DNA from: JAYPAN01 sp038123715
GTDB taxonomy: Bacteria > Pseudomonadota > Alphaproteobacteria > RS24
DNA: 15,394 nt
NCBI GenBank assembly: GCA_038123715.1
Contig: JAYPAN010000029.1
Coordinates: 1-15,394 of the forward strand
Direction: 5' to 3'
Below are positions 7,716-14,996 of the stretch, piece by piece. Under the pieces are notes generated by a model. That model was given only the letters and a program-made list of their open reading frames with translations. It ran no database searches and was not told the origin of the DNA. How positions within the stretch are numbered: position 1 is the first letter of the stretch; each line of letters opens with the position of its first letter. A program made the position numbers and the translations under genes.

Positions 7716-10700
7716 TTAACCCTGAATGTCCCGGCGGCTCTCTGTCAGTTCGACATTGAGACCCAGAGACCGGATTTCCTTGACAAGAACATTGAAGCTT
7801 TCGGGGATACCCGCTTCAAATGTGTCATCGCCTTTCACAATGGCCTCATAGACTTTCGTCCGACCGGCCACATCGTCTGATTTCACCGTCAACATTTCCT
7901 GCAATGTGTAAGCAGCGCCATAGGCTTCCAACGCCCAGACTTCCATTTCACCGAAGCGCTGGCCGCCAAATTGCGCCTTGCCGCCCAAAGGTTGTTGGGT
8001 CACAAGGCTGTATGGGCCAATGGAACGGGCATGGATTTTGTCGTCAACCAGATGGTGCAGTTTCAGCATATAAATATAGCCGACAGTCACTTTCCGGTCG
8101 AAAGGCTCGCCAGTGCGGCCATCATGCAATTGCACCTGACCTGAGCTGTCAATGCCAGCCTTGCTGAGCATCTCAACAATGTCACCATCATTTGCGCCGT
8201 CAAAGACCGGCGTTGCTACCGGCACGCCATTACGCAAAGTCTGGCTCATCTCAAGCGCTTCACCATCGGATAATTGCGCCACATCATCATCACCGGAATA
8301 GACATCATTCAATGTCTCCTTGATGCGTCCGACATTGCCATCCATCTCAAAGGCGGTCAGCGCCTCATTGATTTGACGGCCAAGACCGGCACAGGCCCAA
8401 CCCAAATGGGTTTCAAGAATCTGTCCGACATTCATCCGGCTCGGCACACCCAACGGGTTCAGCACAATATCCACCGGCGCGCCATCATCGAGATAGGGCA
8501 TGTCTTCAAGCGGCAAAATGCGGGAAATCACACCCTTATTGCCATGCCGGCCAGCCATTTTGTCACCCGGTTGCAGCTTACGCTTCACGGCAACATAGAC
8601 TTTAATCATTTTCATGACGCCGGGCGGCAGCTCATCGCCGCGCTGCACCTTGTCCACCTTGTCCTCAAAGCGCGCTTCCAGCGCCCCTTTGGCTTCGTCA
8701 AACTGCTTTTTCATCGCTTCGACTTCAGCCATCGCCGCGTCATTTTTCAACGCTATTTGCCACCATTGCGAACGCGGCAAATCATCCAGTATCGCTTGCG
8801 TGATTTTGCTGTCAGCCGCCATGCCGCCAGGGCCTGAGGCAACCTGTTTGTTCAGCAGGGCTTCGCCCAGACGCTTATAGACATTGCGCTCAAGAATTGA
8901 CAATTCATCATCCCGGTCTTTGGCCAGCGCTTCAATTTCTTCACGCTCAATGGCCAGCGCCCGTTCATCCTTGTCAATGCCGTGGCGGTTGAACACGCGC
9001 ACCTCAACCACCGTGCCGGATGTGCCGGGCGGCAGTTTCAGAGAAGTGTCGCGCACATCAGAGGCTTTTTCACCGAAAATGGCGCGCAGCAATTTTTCTT
9101 CCGGCGTCATCGGGCTTTCGCCTTTCGGCGTGATTTTACCGACCAGAATATCGCCCGGATTAACCTCCGCGCCAATATAGACAATGCCGGCCTCGTCAAG
9201 ATTGCCGAGCGCGTCCTCACCAACATTGGGAATATCGCGGGTGATTTCTTCCGGCCCCAGCTTGGTGTCACGCGCCATGATTTCAAACTCCTCAATATGG
9301 ATTGAGGTGAAAACATCATCGCGCACAATACGCTCGGAAATCAGGATGGAATCCTCGAAATTATAGCCATTCCAAGGCATGAAGGCGACCAACACATTGC
9401 GCCCAAGCGCCAATTCACCAAGCTCGGTGGACGGGCCATCAGCCACAACATCGCCGACTTCCACCCGGTCACCAACCCGCACAAGCGGACGCTGGTTGAT
9501 GCAGGTCGATTGATTGGAGCGCTGAAACTTCCGCAGATTGTAAATATCAACGCCGGATTTTGAGGCATCGGTTTCATCGGTTGCGCGGATAACGATACGG
9601 GTTGCATCCACTTGGTCAACCACACCGGCGCGGCGCGCCGAAATCGCCGCCCCGCTGTCACGCGCAACAACTTCTTCCATGCCAGTGCCGACCAGCGGCG
9701 CATCGGCCTGCAAAAGCGGCACGGCTTGGCGTTGCATGTTCGACCCCATCAGCGCGCGGTTGGCGTCATCATTTTCAAGGAAGGGGATAAGCGCGGCGGC
9801 AACCGAGACAATCTGTTTCGGCGAGACATCAAGCAAATCCACCATTTCCGGCGGCACGATTTCAAAATCGCCATTGACGCGGCAATTGATAAGCTCTTCT
9901 TCAATCTGGCCATTGGCGGCAATGGAAATTGTCGCCTGCGCCACACGATAGCGGGCTTCTTCCATGGCCGACAGATAAATCACTTCATCAGTGACTTTAC
10001 CGTCAACAACCTTGCGATAGGGGCTTTCAATAAAGCCGTATTTATTGACGCGGGCAAAAGTCGCCAGCGAGTTGATAAGGCCGATATTCGGCCCTTCCGG
10101 TGTTTCAATCGGGCAAATCCGGCCATAATGGGTCGGATGCACGTCACGGACTTCAAAACCGGCACGCTCGCGCGTCAAACCGCCGGGGCCAAGCGCCGAC
10201 AGACGCCGCTTATGCGTGATTTCCGACAGCGGGTTTGTCTGGTCCATAAATTGCGACAATTGCGAGGAGCCGAAAAACTCCCGCACCGAAGCCGACACCG
10301 GCTTGGCGTTAATCAAATCCTGCGGCATGACCGTATCGATATCAATCGAACTCATCCGTTCCTTAATGGCACGCTCCATCCGCAACAGGCCGATACGATA
10401 CTGATTTTCCATCAATTCGCCGACCGAGCGCACACGCCGATTGCCGAGATTGTCGATATCGTCAACATCACCCTTGCCGTCGCGCAAATCGACCAGCGTT
10501 TTGACAACGCCGACAATGTCCTCTTTACGCAACACACGAATATCATCGGCACATTCCTGATTCAGGCGGATATTCATTTTTACCCGACCGACAGCCGATA
10601 AATCATAGCGTTCAGAATCGAAGAACAGCCCGTTAAACAGCGCTTCGGCGGTTTCCGGCGTTGGCGGCTCACCCGGACGCATAACGCGGTAAATCTCTTC

Positions 10701-11813
10701 AAGCGCGGTCAGCAAATCGCTTGATTTATCCGCCACCAGCGTATTGCGGATAAACGGCCCGCGATTGACTGGGTCAATATCCAGCGTGTTGATTTCCGTA
10801 TAGCCTTTTTCCAGCAACTCGCCGAGCAAGTCCTCAGTGATTTCATCGCCTGCCTCGGCAAAAATCTCACCGGTTTCAAAGCTGACCATTTCATCGGCGA
10901 TAAACCGGCCAATCAGCTCATCATCAGAGACGCGGAGTTTTTCCAGCCCATCCTCGGCCAGCTTGCGCGCCATGCGTGGCGAGATTTTCTGCCCTGCTTC
11001 AATCACCACCTTGCCATTTTTGTCATTTATCAAATCGTAAAGCGGTTTGGAGCCGCGCCTTTGTTCCGGCACAAAATCTGTAACCCAGCCGTCTTTGCCG
11101 CGCACATAGGCGACTTTATTGTAGAACATGTCGAGGATTTCATCCGAGGCATAGCCCAATGCGTGCAACAACACCGTTGCCGGTAATTTACGGCGGCGGT
11201 CAATCCGCACGTGCAAAATATCCTTGGCGTCAAATTCAAAATCCAGCCAGGAGCCGCGATAGGGTATCACGCGCGCGGCAAATAAAAGCTTGCCCGACAC
11301 ATGGGTTTTGCCCTTGTCATGGTCGAAAAACACACCGGGGCTGCGGTGCATTTGCGAAACGATAACGCGCTCCGTGCCATTGACGATAAATGTGCCATTA
11401 TCCGTCATAAATGGCAGGTCGCCCATATAAACTTCCTGCTCTTTAATATCTTTGACCGATTTGGCGCCGGTTTCCTCGTCAATATCGAAAACCACCAGCC
11501 GCAATGTCACTTTCAGCGGAGCCGCGAAAGTCATGCCGCGTTGCTGGCACTCTTCCACATCATATTTCGGTTTTTCAAACTCATAGCTGACAAATTCCAG
11601 CATGGCAGCGCCGCTGAAATCGGTAATCGGAAAAACCGACTTAAAGACCGCTTGCAGACCGTCTTCAAAACGGCCGCCCTCAGGTGCTTGCACCTGCAAA
11701 AACTGGTCATAAGAGTATTTTTGAACCTCAATCAGATTGGGAACATCCACAATTTGTGGGATACGTCCAAATGATTTACGAATACGTTTGCGACCTGCAT
11801 AAGCTTGCGACAT
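7716..11813 (-). CDS. rpoB: DNA-directed RNA polymerase subunit beta
   Basis: Beta (1365 residues) pairs with beta' to form the RNA polymerase active-site cleft. The rifampicin-binding segment GSSQLSQFMDQTNPLSEITH begins at G515 (E. coli numbering plus 8). It keeps D524, H534 and S539, the counterparts of E. coli D516, H526 and S531. One conservative change is T526, where E. coli has Asn. The nucleotide-contacting motif GDKMAGRHGNKG carries K1085 and K1093, the counterparts of E. coli K1065 and K1073. The C-terminal clamp-contact region GGQRFGEMEVWALEAYGA is intact. GAGGAA lies about seven bases before ATG 11813. The gene is preceded by a 192-nt spacer with terminator-like structure and followed after 30 nt by rpoC. 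Confidence 0.98.
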   Translation of the reverse strand: MSQAYAGRKRIRKSFGRIPQIVDVPNLIEVQKYSYDQFLQVQAPEGGRFEDGLQAVFKSVFPITDFSGAAMLEFVSYEFEKPKYDVEECQQRGMTFAAPLKVTLRLVVFDIDEETGAKSVKDIKEQEVYMGDLPFMTDNGTFIVNGTERVIVSQMHRSPGVFFDHDKGKTHVSGKLLFAARVIPYRGSWLDFEFDAKDILHVRIDRRRKLPATVLLHALGYASDEILDMFYNKVAYVRGKDGWVTDFVPEQRRGSKPLYDLINDKNGKVVIEAGQKISPRMARKLAEDGLEKLRVSDDELIGRFIADEMVSFETGEIFAEAGDEITEDLLGELLEKGYTEINTLDIDPVNRGPFIRNTLVADKSSDLLTALEEIYRVMRPGEPPTPETAEALFNGLFFDSERYDLSAVGRVKMNIRLNQECADDIRVLRKEDIVGVVKTLVDLRDGKGDVDDIDNLGNRRVRSVGELMENQYRIGLLRMERAIKERMSSIDIDTVMPQDLINAKPVSASVREFFGSSQLSQFMDQTNPLSEITHKRRLSALGPGGLTRERAGFEVRDVHPTHYGRICPIETPEGPNIGLINSLATFARVNKYGFIESPYRKVVDGKVTDEVIYLSAMEEARYRVAQATISIAANGQIEEELINCRVNGDFEIVPPEMVDLLDVSPKQIVSVAAALIPFLENDDANRALMGSNMQRQAVPLLQADAPLVGTGMEEVVARDSGAAISARRAGVVDQVDATRIVIRATDETDASKSGVDIYNLRKFQRSNQSTCINQRPLVRVGDRVEVGDVVADGPSTELGELALGRNVLVAFMPWNGYNFEDSILISERIVRDDVFTSIHIEEFEIMARDTKLGPEEITRDIPNVGEDALGNLDEAGIVYIGAEVNPGDILVGKITPKGESPMTPEEKLLRAIFGEKASDVRDTSLKLPPGTSGTVVEVRVFNRHGIDKDERALAIEREEIEALAKDRDDELSILERNVYKRLGEALLNKQVASGPGGMAADSKITQAILDDLPRSQWWQIALKNDAAMAEVEAMKKQFDEAKGALEARFEDKVDKVQRGDELPPGVMKMIKVYVAVKRKLQPGDKMAGRHGNKGVISRILPLEDMPYLDDGAPVDIVLNPLGVPSRMNVGQILETHLGWACAGLGRQINEALTAFEMDGNVGRIKETLNDVYSGDDDVAQLSDGEALEMSQTLRNGVPVATPVFDGANDGDIVEMLSKAGIDSSGQVQLHDGRTGEPFDRKVTVGYIYMLKLHHLVDDKIHARSIGPYSLVTQQPLGGKAQFGGQRFGEMEVWALEAYGAAYTLQEMLTVKSDDVAGRTKVYEAIVKGDDTFEAGIPESFNVLVKEIRSLGLNVELTESRRDIQG

Positions 11814-11841
11814 GTGATTTCCTCAATCTCATCACCGCGGG

Positions 11842-11857
11842 TTCGGGAAATCCCGAA
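11842..11857 (-). promoter_or_regulatory. Perfect inverted repeat upstream of the rpoB ribosome binding site
   Basis: TTCGGGA-TT-TCCCGAA is a perfect 7-bp inverted repeat about 28 bases ahead of the rpoB ATG. In RNA it would form a hairpin, in practice six pairs with a 4-nt loop, close to the Shine-Dalgarno. It may affect initiation or protect the rpoBC message after processing upstream; the function is inferred. Confidence 0.45.
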
Positions 11858-11951
11858 GAAGGCGCGCCACCCCGCATCAAAAAGCGCGTCCCCCATTTGC
11901 CGGAACCGGTCAGTTTGCGCGGCACAGCGCACTGGCGGTTAAAGGCAATAC

Positions 11952-11986
11952 GGGACAGGCGGATTTTCGGTTCACCCGCCTGCCCC
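11952..11986 (-). promoter_or_regulatory. 11-bp hairpin between rplL and rpoB (probable processing/attenuation element)
   Basis: GGGGCAGGCGG (11986-11976) pairs with CCGCCTGTCCC (11962-11952) in an 11-bp stem with one G-U pair and a 13-nt loop. No T-run follows. E. coli has an attenuator and an RNase III-cleaved hairpin in the same spacer, so a related role is likely: uncoupling abundant L12 message from rpoBC. The spacer otherwise holds no gene. Confidence 0.7.
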
Positions 11987-11995
11987 TTATCTTTC

Positions 11996-12018
11996 AAAAA
12001 GAGCTTTATTTCAGCTCT
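11996..12018 (-). terminator. Weak terminator-like stem-loop overlapping the rplL stop (probable attenuator)
   Basis: AGAGCT (12018-12013), inside the last rplL codons, pairs perfectly with AGCTCT (12005-12000). The 7-nt loop contains the rplL TAA, and the run TTTTT (12000-11996) begins at the last paired base. The 6-bp stem is weak for a full terminator but suits partial termination. A ribosome finishing rplL would cover the 5' arm, so translation could modulate it. It lies ten nt upstream of the 11-bp hairpin. Confidence 0.6.
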
Positions 12019-12386
12019 ATCGTCGCGCCGACGGCTTCGAGCTTTTCTTTCAGCTCATTGGCTTCGGCGGTCGGAACGTCTTCTTTCAAATCAGTCGGCG
12101 CACCTTCTACCATTTCCTTGGCCTCTTTCAGACCCAGGCCGGTAATGGCACGAACTTCCTTGATGACGTTGATTTTCTGGTCGCCGGCAGAAGCCAGAAC
12201 AACGGTAAAGCTGTCCTTTTCTTCCGCGGCACCACCGGCATCACCACCGGCGGCCGGAGCAGCAGCCACAGCAACAGGTGCTGCGGCGGAAACGCCCCAT
12301 TTTTCTTCCAGAAGTTTTGCCAAATCGGCAGCTTCCAGAACGGTCAGACTTGAGAGGTCTTCGGCAATTTTTTCAATATCAGCCAT
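12006..12386 (-). CDS. rplL: 50S ribosomal protein L7/L12
   Basis: L7/L12 (126 residues) is the multicopy stalk protein that recruits and activates translation factor GTPases. The N-terminal dimerisation helices are seen in MADIEKIAEDLSSLTVLEAADL. An Ala/Gly-rich hinge spans roughly residues 34-55, and the C-terminal factor-binding domain contains KINVIKEVRAITGLGLKEAKEMVEGAP. GGAG lies seven bases before the ATG. It follows rplJ by 33 nt, as usual for co-expressed stalk genes. Because several L12 copies are needed per ribosome but few RNA polymerases, the terminator-like structure directly after this gene makes functional sense. Confidence 0.98.
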   Translation of the reverse strand: MADIEKIAEDLSSLTVLEAADLAKLLEEKWGVSAAAPVAVAAAPAAGGDAGGAAEEKDSFTVVLASAGDQKINVIKEVRAITGLGLKEAKEMVEGAPTDLKEDVPTAEANELKEKLEAVGATIELK

Positions 12387-12419
12387 TTTCTGTCTCCAAT
12401 AGTTAATCCGGGCTCCGCT

Positions 12420-12938
12420 TTATGCGGCATCACCCTGTGCAGCTTTGGCGCCCAGCACACGTGCCAGTTGACCGGCCGGCGCTTGCAACACACCTGCCAC
12501 TTTCGTGGCCGGCGAATTGATAAGCCCGACAAGTTGACCCCGCAATTCGTCAAGCGAAGGCAGGGACGCCAGATTTTTCACACCTTCCGCATCAAGGACA
12601 GTCGTATCCATAATGCCGCCAATAATCACCAGATTGTCGTTTTCCTTGGCGAATTTTGCCGCCACTTTCGGTGCGGCAACCGGATCTTGCGAATAGGCAA
12701 TCGCGGTTGGCCCGGAAAACATGTCACTGATTTCCTCAGCAGGTGTGCCTGCGAGAGCGAGCTTGACCAGCCGGTTTTTGGTCACTTTGACCGTTCCGCC
12801 GACTTCAGCCATTTGGTGTCTGAGACCATCCATCTCAGGCACGGAAAGCCCGGAATAGTGGGCAATCACGACAATGCCGGCATCTTCAAAAATGCCGGAA
12901 TAGTGTGACACGAGCTCTTCTTTGCCAGCTCTATCCAC
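12420..12938 (-). CDS. rplJ: 50S ribosomal protein L10
   Basis: L10 (172 residues) anchors L12 dimers to 23S rRNA at the base of the stalk. The start is set at GTG 12938, giving VDRAGKEELV, which matches the usual (M)DRAxKEELV N-terminus. GGAGAG (12950-12945) is well spaced for this GTG and lies inside the seven-codon extension that an ATG at 12959 would give; no ribosome binding site precedes that ATG. Family segments include NRLVKLAL and GPTAIAYSQDP, and the Ala-rich C-terminal helix binds L12. The long upstream leader and the neighbouring rplL fit autogenous control by the L10-L12 complex. Confidence 0.96.
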   Translation of the reverse strand: MDRAGKEELVSHYSGIFEDAGIVVIAHYSGLSVPEMDGLRHQMAEVGGTVKVTKNRLVKLALAGTPAEEISDMFSGPTAIAYSQDPVAAPKVAAKFAKENDNLVIIGGIMDTTVLDAEGVKNLASLPSLDELRGQLVGLINSPATKVAGVLQAPAGQLARVLGAKAAQGDAA

Positions 12939-13135
12939 TGTTCTCTCTCCTTCGCGCATATTTCATGCGCATTGTGGTGAAACCATAAGGCCTTCACCGT
13001 TTCGGAATTGCCGCCCGCTTTGCAGTGCAAGGAATCTCCTCACAAAACCAGTAACGAGCGACGCTCTTCCTGTCCCGGGTCTGGCCCGCACCCATGCCCC
13101 ACGGCATAGCTGCAAAAACCTTTCTCCCGTCTCAT

Positions 13136-13171
13136 ACAGGACATTAAGCATCCCAAATCGGATGCACCTGT
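13136..13171 (-). promoter_or_regulatory. Two-helix element with asymmetric internal loop in the rplJ leader
   Basis: An outer helix ACAGG/CCTGT (13171-13167 with 13140-13136) encloses an inner hairpin GCATCC-GATTTG-GGATGC (13165-13148). They are separated by one unpaired base on the 5' side and seven on the 3' side. A helix, asymmetric bulge, helix arrangement is the type of shape recognised by L10 on 23S rRNA and its own mRNA, so this is my best candidate for the binding site. Confidence 0.5.
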
Positions 13172-13184
13172 AATCTTGGACAGG

Positions 13185-13202
13185 CCGGAGGCGAACCTCC
13201 GG
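13185..13202 (-). other. UUCG-capped hairpin downstream of rplA
   Basis: CCGGAGG-TTCG-CCTCCGG is a perfect 7-bp GC-rich stem with a UUCG loop, 42 nt past the rplA stop. No T-run follows, so it is not a standard intrinsic terminator. It could block 3' exonucleases, which would protect the rplKA message, or form the start of the rplJ leader fold. Confidence 0.55.
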
Positions 13203-13244
13203 TCATCCGCATGAGGCAGCAAGCCGCCCCAAACGGAATTTCAA

Positions 13245-13946
13245 TCAGGCACTGTCTCCAATGCCTGAAATATCAATTTTCACGCCCGGCCCCATGGTCG
13301 AACTGACCGCCAGACGCTTTAGGTAAGTGCCTTTAGCACCTGTCGGCTTGGCTTTTTGAACGGCTGCCACCAACGCTTTCAAATTGCCCACCAATTGCTC
13401 TTCCGAGAAACTCGCCTTGCCGACACCGGCATGAACAATGCCTTCTTTCTCAACGCGAAACTCGACCGCACCGCCTTTGGCCGCGCGCACCGCTTCGGCT
13501 ATATCCGCCGTCACCGTGCCGACTTTCGGGTTCGGCATCAAATTGCGCGGGCCAAGCACTTTGCCCAAACGGCCAACCAGCGGCATCATATCCGGCGTTG
13601 CAATACAACGGTCGAAATCGATTTTGCCGCCCTGAATGCTCTCCATCAAATCTTCCGCGCCGACAATATCAGCGCCTGCCGATTTGGCTTCTTCGGCTTT
13701 TTCCTCGCGGGCAAAAACCGCAACGCGCTGCGCCCGACCTGTGCCATTGGGCAATTCAACCACGCCACGCACCATTTGGTCGGCATGGCGCGGGTCAACA
13801 CCGAGATTGATGGCGCATTCAACCGTTTCGTCAAATTTGGCGACGGCATGTTCCTTGACCAGACTTATCGCCTCGTCAATCGAATAAAGCTTGTTTTTGT
13901 CAATCGCGCCTTGCGCGCCAACAATCCGTTTTCCCTTTTTCGACAT
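13245..13946 (-). CDS. rplA: 50S ribosomal protein L1
   Basis: L1 (233 residues) forms the mobile L1 stalk of the 50S subunit, helps release deacylated tRNA from the E site, and is the known autogenous repressor of the L11 operon. Recognisable segments are the N-terminal MSKKGKRIVG, VGRLGKVLGPRNLMPNPKVGTV in domain II, and the C-terminal GTYLKRLAVSSTMGPGVKID. A strong GGAGG (13961-13957) within the rplK 3' end serves its ATG. The ATG overlaps the rplK stop (TAATG), so translation is very likely coupled and control at the rplK leader would reach rplA. Confidence 0.98.
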   Translation of the reverse strand: MSKKGKRIVGAQGAIDKNKLYSIDEAISLVKEHAVAKFDETVECAINLGVDPRHADQMVRGVVELPNGTGRAQRVAVFAREEKAEEAKSAGADIVGAEDLMESIQGGKIDFDRCIATPDMMPLVGRLGKVLGPRNLMPNPKVGTVTADIAEAVRAAKGGAVEFRVEKEGIVHAGVGKASFSEEQLVGNLKALVAAVQKAKPTGAKGTYLKRLAVSSTMGPGVKIDISGIGDSA

Positions 13947-14374
13947 TATTCCGTCACCTCCAAACCCATGGAGCGCGCCGAACCGGCTATCATTTTCTGC
14001 GCTTCGTCCAAATCATCCGTGTTCAAATCTTTCAGCTTCTGCTCGGCGATTTCACGGCATTGCGCCATCGACACCGAACCGGCCACCTCGCGCCCCGGCG
14101 TGCTGCCGCCCTTTGGCAATTTGGCCGCTTTTTTAAGAAAATAGCTGGCCGGTGGCGTTTTGATTTCAAAAGTGAATGATTTGTCTTCAAAAATCGTCAC
14201 AATGGTCGGAATCGGCATATTGGCTTCCATTTCCTGCGTCTTCGCATTGAAAGCCTTGCAAAATTCCATAATGTTCAGACCGCGCTGACCCAAAGCCGGG
14301 CCAATCGGCGGTGACGGGCTTGCGCCCCCTGCCGGCACCTGCATTTTCAGGTAACCTTCAATCTTTTTTGCCAT
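13946..14374 (-). CDS. rplK: 50S ribosomal protein L11
   Basis: L11 (142 residues) binds the GTPase-associated region of 23S rRNA and is the protein of the thiostrepton site and of RelA activation. The N-terminal domain has the proline-rich PAGGASPSPPIGPALGQRGLN; the C-terminal RNA-binding domain includes FEIKTPPASYFLKKAA and the KMIAGSARSMGLEV end. The length fits the family. AGGAAAGGAACGAG precedes the ATG. Upstream lies an L1-site-like hairpin, and the stop overlaps the rplA start by one base. Confidence 0.98.
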   Translation of the reverse strand: MAKKIEGYLKMQVPAGGASPSPPIGPALGQRGLNIMEFCKAFNAKTQEMEANMPIPTIVTIFEDKSFTFEIKTPPASYFLKKAAKLPKGGSTPGREVAGSVSMAQCREIAEQKLKDLNTDDLDEAQKMIAGSARSMGLEVTE

Positions 14375-14389
14375 CTCTCGTTCCTTTCC

Positions 14390-14411
14390 TGCGCCGCGCT
14401 TGCGCCGCGCT
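14390..14411 (-). repeat. Perfect 11-bp tandem duplication before rplK
   Basis: On the minus strand AGCGCGGCGCA occurs twice back to back (14411-14401 and 14400-14390), ending next to the rplK Shine-Dalgarno. It is probably a slippage duplication. Each unit contains short self-complementary stretches, so it could also shape folding near the ribosome binding site. Confidence 0.8.
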
Positions 14412-14424
14412 CACGATTATGGGC

Positions 14425-14455
14425 CGTGGTCGGGCAGTTTGCTCTGCCTCCCACG
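14425..14455 (-). promoter_or_regulatory. Probable L1 repressor-binding hairpin in the nusG-rplK spacer
   Basis: CGTGG (14455-14451) pairs with CCACG (14429-14425). An internal loop of GA on one side and CGA on the other follows, then an inner stem GGCAG/CTGCC (14448-14444 with 14437-14433) capped by AGCAAA. The 5' strand GTGGGAGGC and the 3' strand ACCAC recall the L1-stalk rRNA of E. coli 23S, which has the same GUGGGAGGC and ACCAC strands. In many bacteria the L1 protein represses rplK-rplA by binding such a mimic. Function is inferred from this resemblance and from position. Confidence 0.72.
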
Positions 14456-14464
14456 AACGACAAG

Positions 14465-14995
14465 TCAGCCCTTTTCGACCTGACCATATTCAAGCTCGAC
14501 CGGAGTGGCCCGACCGAAAATCGACACAGCCACTTTCAACCGTGCCTTTTCTTCATCAACCTCTTCAACAAGGCCGCTGAAGGACGCAAACGGGCCATCG
14601 CAGACGCGCACCTGTTCGCCAACCTCGAAAATAACCGAGGGTTTGGGACGCTCCACACCGTCTTGCACCTGATTGACAATGCGATCCACCTCGCCTTGCG
14701 AAATCGGTGCTGGCCGGTTCTGGCTGCCCAGAAAGCCGGTCACTTTCGGTGTGTTTTTGACCAGATGATAAGCCTCATCGGTCATGTCCATTTTCACCAG
14801 CACATAGCCGGGGAAAAACTTTCTTTCCGCATTGACGCGCCGCCCGCGGCGCATTTCAACGACTTCTTCCGTCGGCACAAGGATTTCCTCAAACGCATCG
14901 CCAAGCCCGCCTTGCTCGGCCTGCTCACGAATGCTTTCGGCAACCTTATGCTCGAAATTCGAATATGCGTGGACGATATACCAACGCTTCGCCAT
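14465..14995 (-). CDS. nusG: Transcription termination/antitermination factor NusG
   Basis: NusG (176 residues) binds the RNA polymerase clamp through its NGN domain, suppresses pausing, and through its KOW domain contacts Rho or ribosomal S10. The frame extends 11 codons further upstream, but the start at ATG 14995 is chosen because it gives MAKRWYIVHAYSNFE, the family N-terminus, and lies one base after the secE TGA (TGATATG). The NGN domain covers roughly residues 1-110, including RKFFPGYVLVKMDM; the KOW segment VGEQVRVCDGPFASFSGLV lies near 125-145. The overlap architecture implies translational coupling to secE. Confidence 0.97.
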   Translation of the reverse strand: MAKRWYIVHAYSNFEHKVAESIREQAEQGGLGDAFEEILVPTEEVVEMRRGRRVNAERKFFPGYVLVKMDMTDEAYHLVKNTPKVTGFLGSQNRPAPISQGEVDRIVNQVQDGVERPKPSVIFEVGEQVRVCDGPFASFSGLVEEVDEEKARLKVAVSIFGRATPVELEYGQVEKG

Positions 14996-14996
14996 A

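Larger units (their letters stand above)
12939..13244 (-). promoter_or_regulatory. Structured rplJ leader (probable L10-L12 repressor region)
   Basis: About 306 nt between rplA and rplJ hold no convincing gene. On the transcribed strand they contain, in order, a UUCG hairpin after the rplA stop (13202-13185), a two-helix element (13171-13136), and ATGCC/GGCAT near 13107-13094. Nearer rplJ there is a GGTGAA/TTCACC stem (12998-12993 with 12981-12976), shortly before the rplJ Shine-Dalgarno. L10 leaders that bind the L10-L12 complex occupy this position in many bacteria. The exact binding motif was not verified by covariance, and a secondary promoter here cannot be excluded. Confidence 0.65.

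Noticed and set aside
9612..10601. A 329-codon plus-strand open frame opposite rpoB
   Set aside because: Antisense to the most conserved part of RpoB, with the same mirror-frame composition; no support as a gene.
12939..12959. ATG at 12959 as the rplJ start
   Set aside because: It would place the GGAGAG ribosome binding site inside the gene and add MREGERT to L10; the GTG at 12938 fits spacing and the family N-terminus.
12963..13151. A 62-codon minus-strand open frame in the rplJ leader
   Set aside because: It overlaps predicted leader hairpins, has no convincing ribosome binding site and no recognisable sequence; better explained as leader RNA.
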